A stretch of DNA of 53,351 nucleotides from an uncultured Acidobacteriia bacterium. GTDB taxonomy: Bacteria > Acidobacteriota > Terriglobia > Bryobacterales > Bryobacteraceae. The notes below the pieces were generated by a model that saw only the letters and a list, made by a program, of their open reading frames with translations, had not been told where the DNA came from and searched no databases. Position 1 is the first letter of the stretch; each line of letters opens with the position of its first letter. The position numbers were made by a program, and so were the translations under genes. The DNA lies in assembly GCA_903881085.1 (NCBI GenBank), contig CAIRSA010000432.1:1-53351 (forward strand), given 5' to 3'. This document shows, in pieces, positions 52,292-53,351 of this stretch.

Positions 52292-53256
52292 GCAGCGGAA
52301 ACCCAATAGTCCAGGCGCATCCTTGTTGCGTGCCCAGCAAGCAGAGGGCGGCGCTGCTGCAGATCTCGCGCGCAGGGTCGGTAGAACGTACGCGGACTAC
52401 TGGCGGATCCACTGAGGACATGATTAAGCTCGATGGCGGGCCATTCTGGATGGGTACGGAATCGGCGGAAGCATTTCCGCAGGATGGTGAGGGCCCGATC
52501 CGCAAGGTGACGGTGGATCCGTTCTTCATCGACAAGTACCCGGTGACGAATGCGCAGTTCGGCGAATTCGTTGGCAAGACCGGATATAAGAGCGAAGCCG
52601 AACGGTTTGGCTGGTCGTTTGTGTTCCACACACATGTTGCAACGGAATACGTGCAGGAGCGCGCGCCGGGCGTGAAGTGGTGGTGCCGGGTGAACGGAGC
52701 GTACTGGAAGAACCCGGAAGGGCCCGAATCGAATGTAGATTCGCGAGGGAATTTTCCCGTTGTGCATATGTCGTGGAATGACGCCGCGGAGTATGCAAAG
52801 TGGGCCAAAAAGCGGCTGGCGACCGAGGCGGAGTGGGAGTTTGCCGCGCGCGGCGGGCTGGAGCAGAAAACCTATCCGTGGGGCGACGAGTTGACGCCTG
52901 ACGGAAAGCATCTTTGCAACATCTGGCAGGGCGATTTTCCCGATGTGGATACGGCCGAGGATGGATACCACGGCACTGCGCCAGTCGATGCATATCCTAC
53001 CAATGGTTTCGGGCTTTATACGATTACCGGCAATGCCTGGGAGTGGTGTAATGACTGGTTTCATCCCACCTGGCATGTGACGGCTACGAAACTGAATCCG
53101 GTTGGGCCGCCGCAAGGACAGGCGAAGCTAATGAAGGGCGGCAGTTACCTTTGCCACAAATCGTACTGCAACCGCTACCGGGTGGCCGCGCGGACCTCAA
53201 ACACTCCGGACAGCGCAACCACCAATATCAGTTTCCGTTGCGTCAGCGACGTTTGA
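52288..53256 (+). CDS. formylglycine-generating enzyme (sulfatase-activating)
   Basis: The 322-residue protein is a full FGE-sulfatase-fold enzyme: GGPFWMGT near residue 50, LATEAEWEFAARGG, GNAWEWCNDWF, and the C-terminal GGSYLCHKSYCNRYR with both active cysteines (Cys289 and Cys294, five apart as in human FGE Cys336/Cys341), then NTPDSATTN-x-x-FRC. It oxidises the Cys of a C-x-P-x-R motif in sulfatases to formylglycine using copper and oxygen. No sulfatase gene lies in the window. An N-terminal extension with Cys-Cys-x-P-S precedes the fold. The gene is coupled to the parvulin gene. Confidence 0.93.
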   Translation: MSSGNPIVQAHPCCVPSKQRAALLQISRAGSVERTRTTGGSTEDMIKLDGGPFWMGTESAEAFPQDGEGPIRKVTVDPFFIDKYPVTNAQFGEFVGKTGYKSEAERFGWSFVFHTHVATEYVQERAPGVKWWCRVNGAYWKNPEGPESNVDSRGNFPVVHMSWNDAAEYAKWAKKRLATEAEWEFAARGGLEQKTYPWGDELTPDGKHLCNIWQGDFPDVDTAEDGYHGTAPVDAYPTNGFGLYTITGNAWEWCNDWFHPTWHVTATKLNPVGPPQGQAKLMKGGSYLCHKSYCNRYRVAARTSNTPDSATTNISFRCVSDV

Positions 53257-53325
53257 ACGCACTGACTCTTAGGCACCGCGCCTCACGGGTGTGGCTCCAT
53301 TGGAAGGCGTAAAAAATTCGAGTCT

Positions 53326-53346
53326 GGACCGGCGATTCGCCGGTCC
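53326..53346. repeat. REP-like palindrome after the FGE gene
   Basis: A perfect palindrome of 21 bases has arms GGACCGGCGA and TCGCCGGTCC around a single T. It shares the GGCGATTCGCC core with 821-886. No T-run follows within the window. Confidence 0.5.
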
Positions 53347-53351
53347 ACTTC

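Overview
The window reads as chromosomal DNA of a Gram-negative, moderately GC-rich soil-type bacterium, most likely an Acidobacteriota member of the Solibacter/Bryobacter type. This is inference: it rests on the roughly 1,040-residue receptor of the Oar/TonB type with an N-terminal carboxypeptidase-regulatory domain (31036-34155), many outer-membrane and periplasmic proteins, overlapping ATGA start/stop junctions, and short intergenic palindromes. I see no rRNA, tRNA, CRISPR array, phage gene or transposase.

Positions 1-25 kb form a stress and envelope island. It holds a Gln-rich secreted protein (cut by the window edge), a cupin, a triple-BON protein, a MacA/MacB/TolC-type export system, a zinc alcohol dehydrogenase, a SYLF protein, an OmpA protein with an 18-residue helical repeat, a YflT/17M-like stress protein, a KOW-like small protein joined to groES-groEL, acetate kinase plus phosphoketolase, an AI-2E-type permease, and a P-type ATPase. 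Facing these is a minus-strand unit (25013 to 21135) of an Mla-type lipid transporter with three small membrane proteins. Similar gene sets (BON, phosphoketolase, acetate kinase, alcohol dehydrogenase, cation ATPase, chaperones) are known from low-oxygen or general-stress clusters elsewhere, so a fermentative or stress-survival role is inferred.

Positions 25.4-31 kb hold a complete heavy-metal RND efflux set (adaptor, pump, outer-membrane channel). Positions 31-38.5 kb hold the TonB-type receptor, a small Arg/Asp-rich secreted protein, and three adjacent genes carrying four SGNH (rhamnogalacturonan-acetylesterase-like) domains, which suggests use of acetylated plant pectin. Positions 38.5-42.4 kb carry a divergent acetate-kinase-like enzyme, a TPR protein, a nucleotide-sugar-type epimerase and a secreted DinB protein.

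Positions 42.6-49.7 kb are a signalling block: a response regulator with a degenerate GGDEF domain behind a sigma-54-like promoter, a 1,321-residue CheB-CheR-PAS-histidine kinase, an Rcp1-like receiver, a sensorless NarL-type kinase and a NarL/FixJ-type regulator that starts with TTG. Positions 49.8-53.3 kb hold a small membrane protein, a GRP/RhaT-type sugar transporter, and a translationally coupled parvulin plus formylglycine-generating enzyme with both active-site cysteines.

Recurring short hairpins (core GGCGATTCGCC, and TGACCG/CGGTCA) and a nested inverted-repeat element between macA and macB show that small repeats are active here. Sigma-54-like promoters appear before several units but were matched by eye only.
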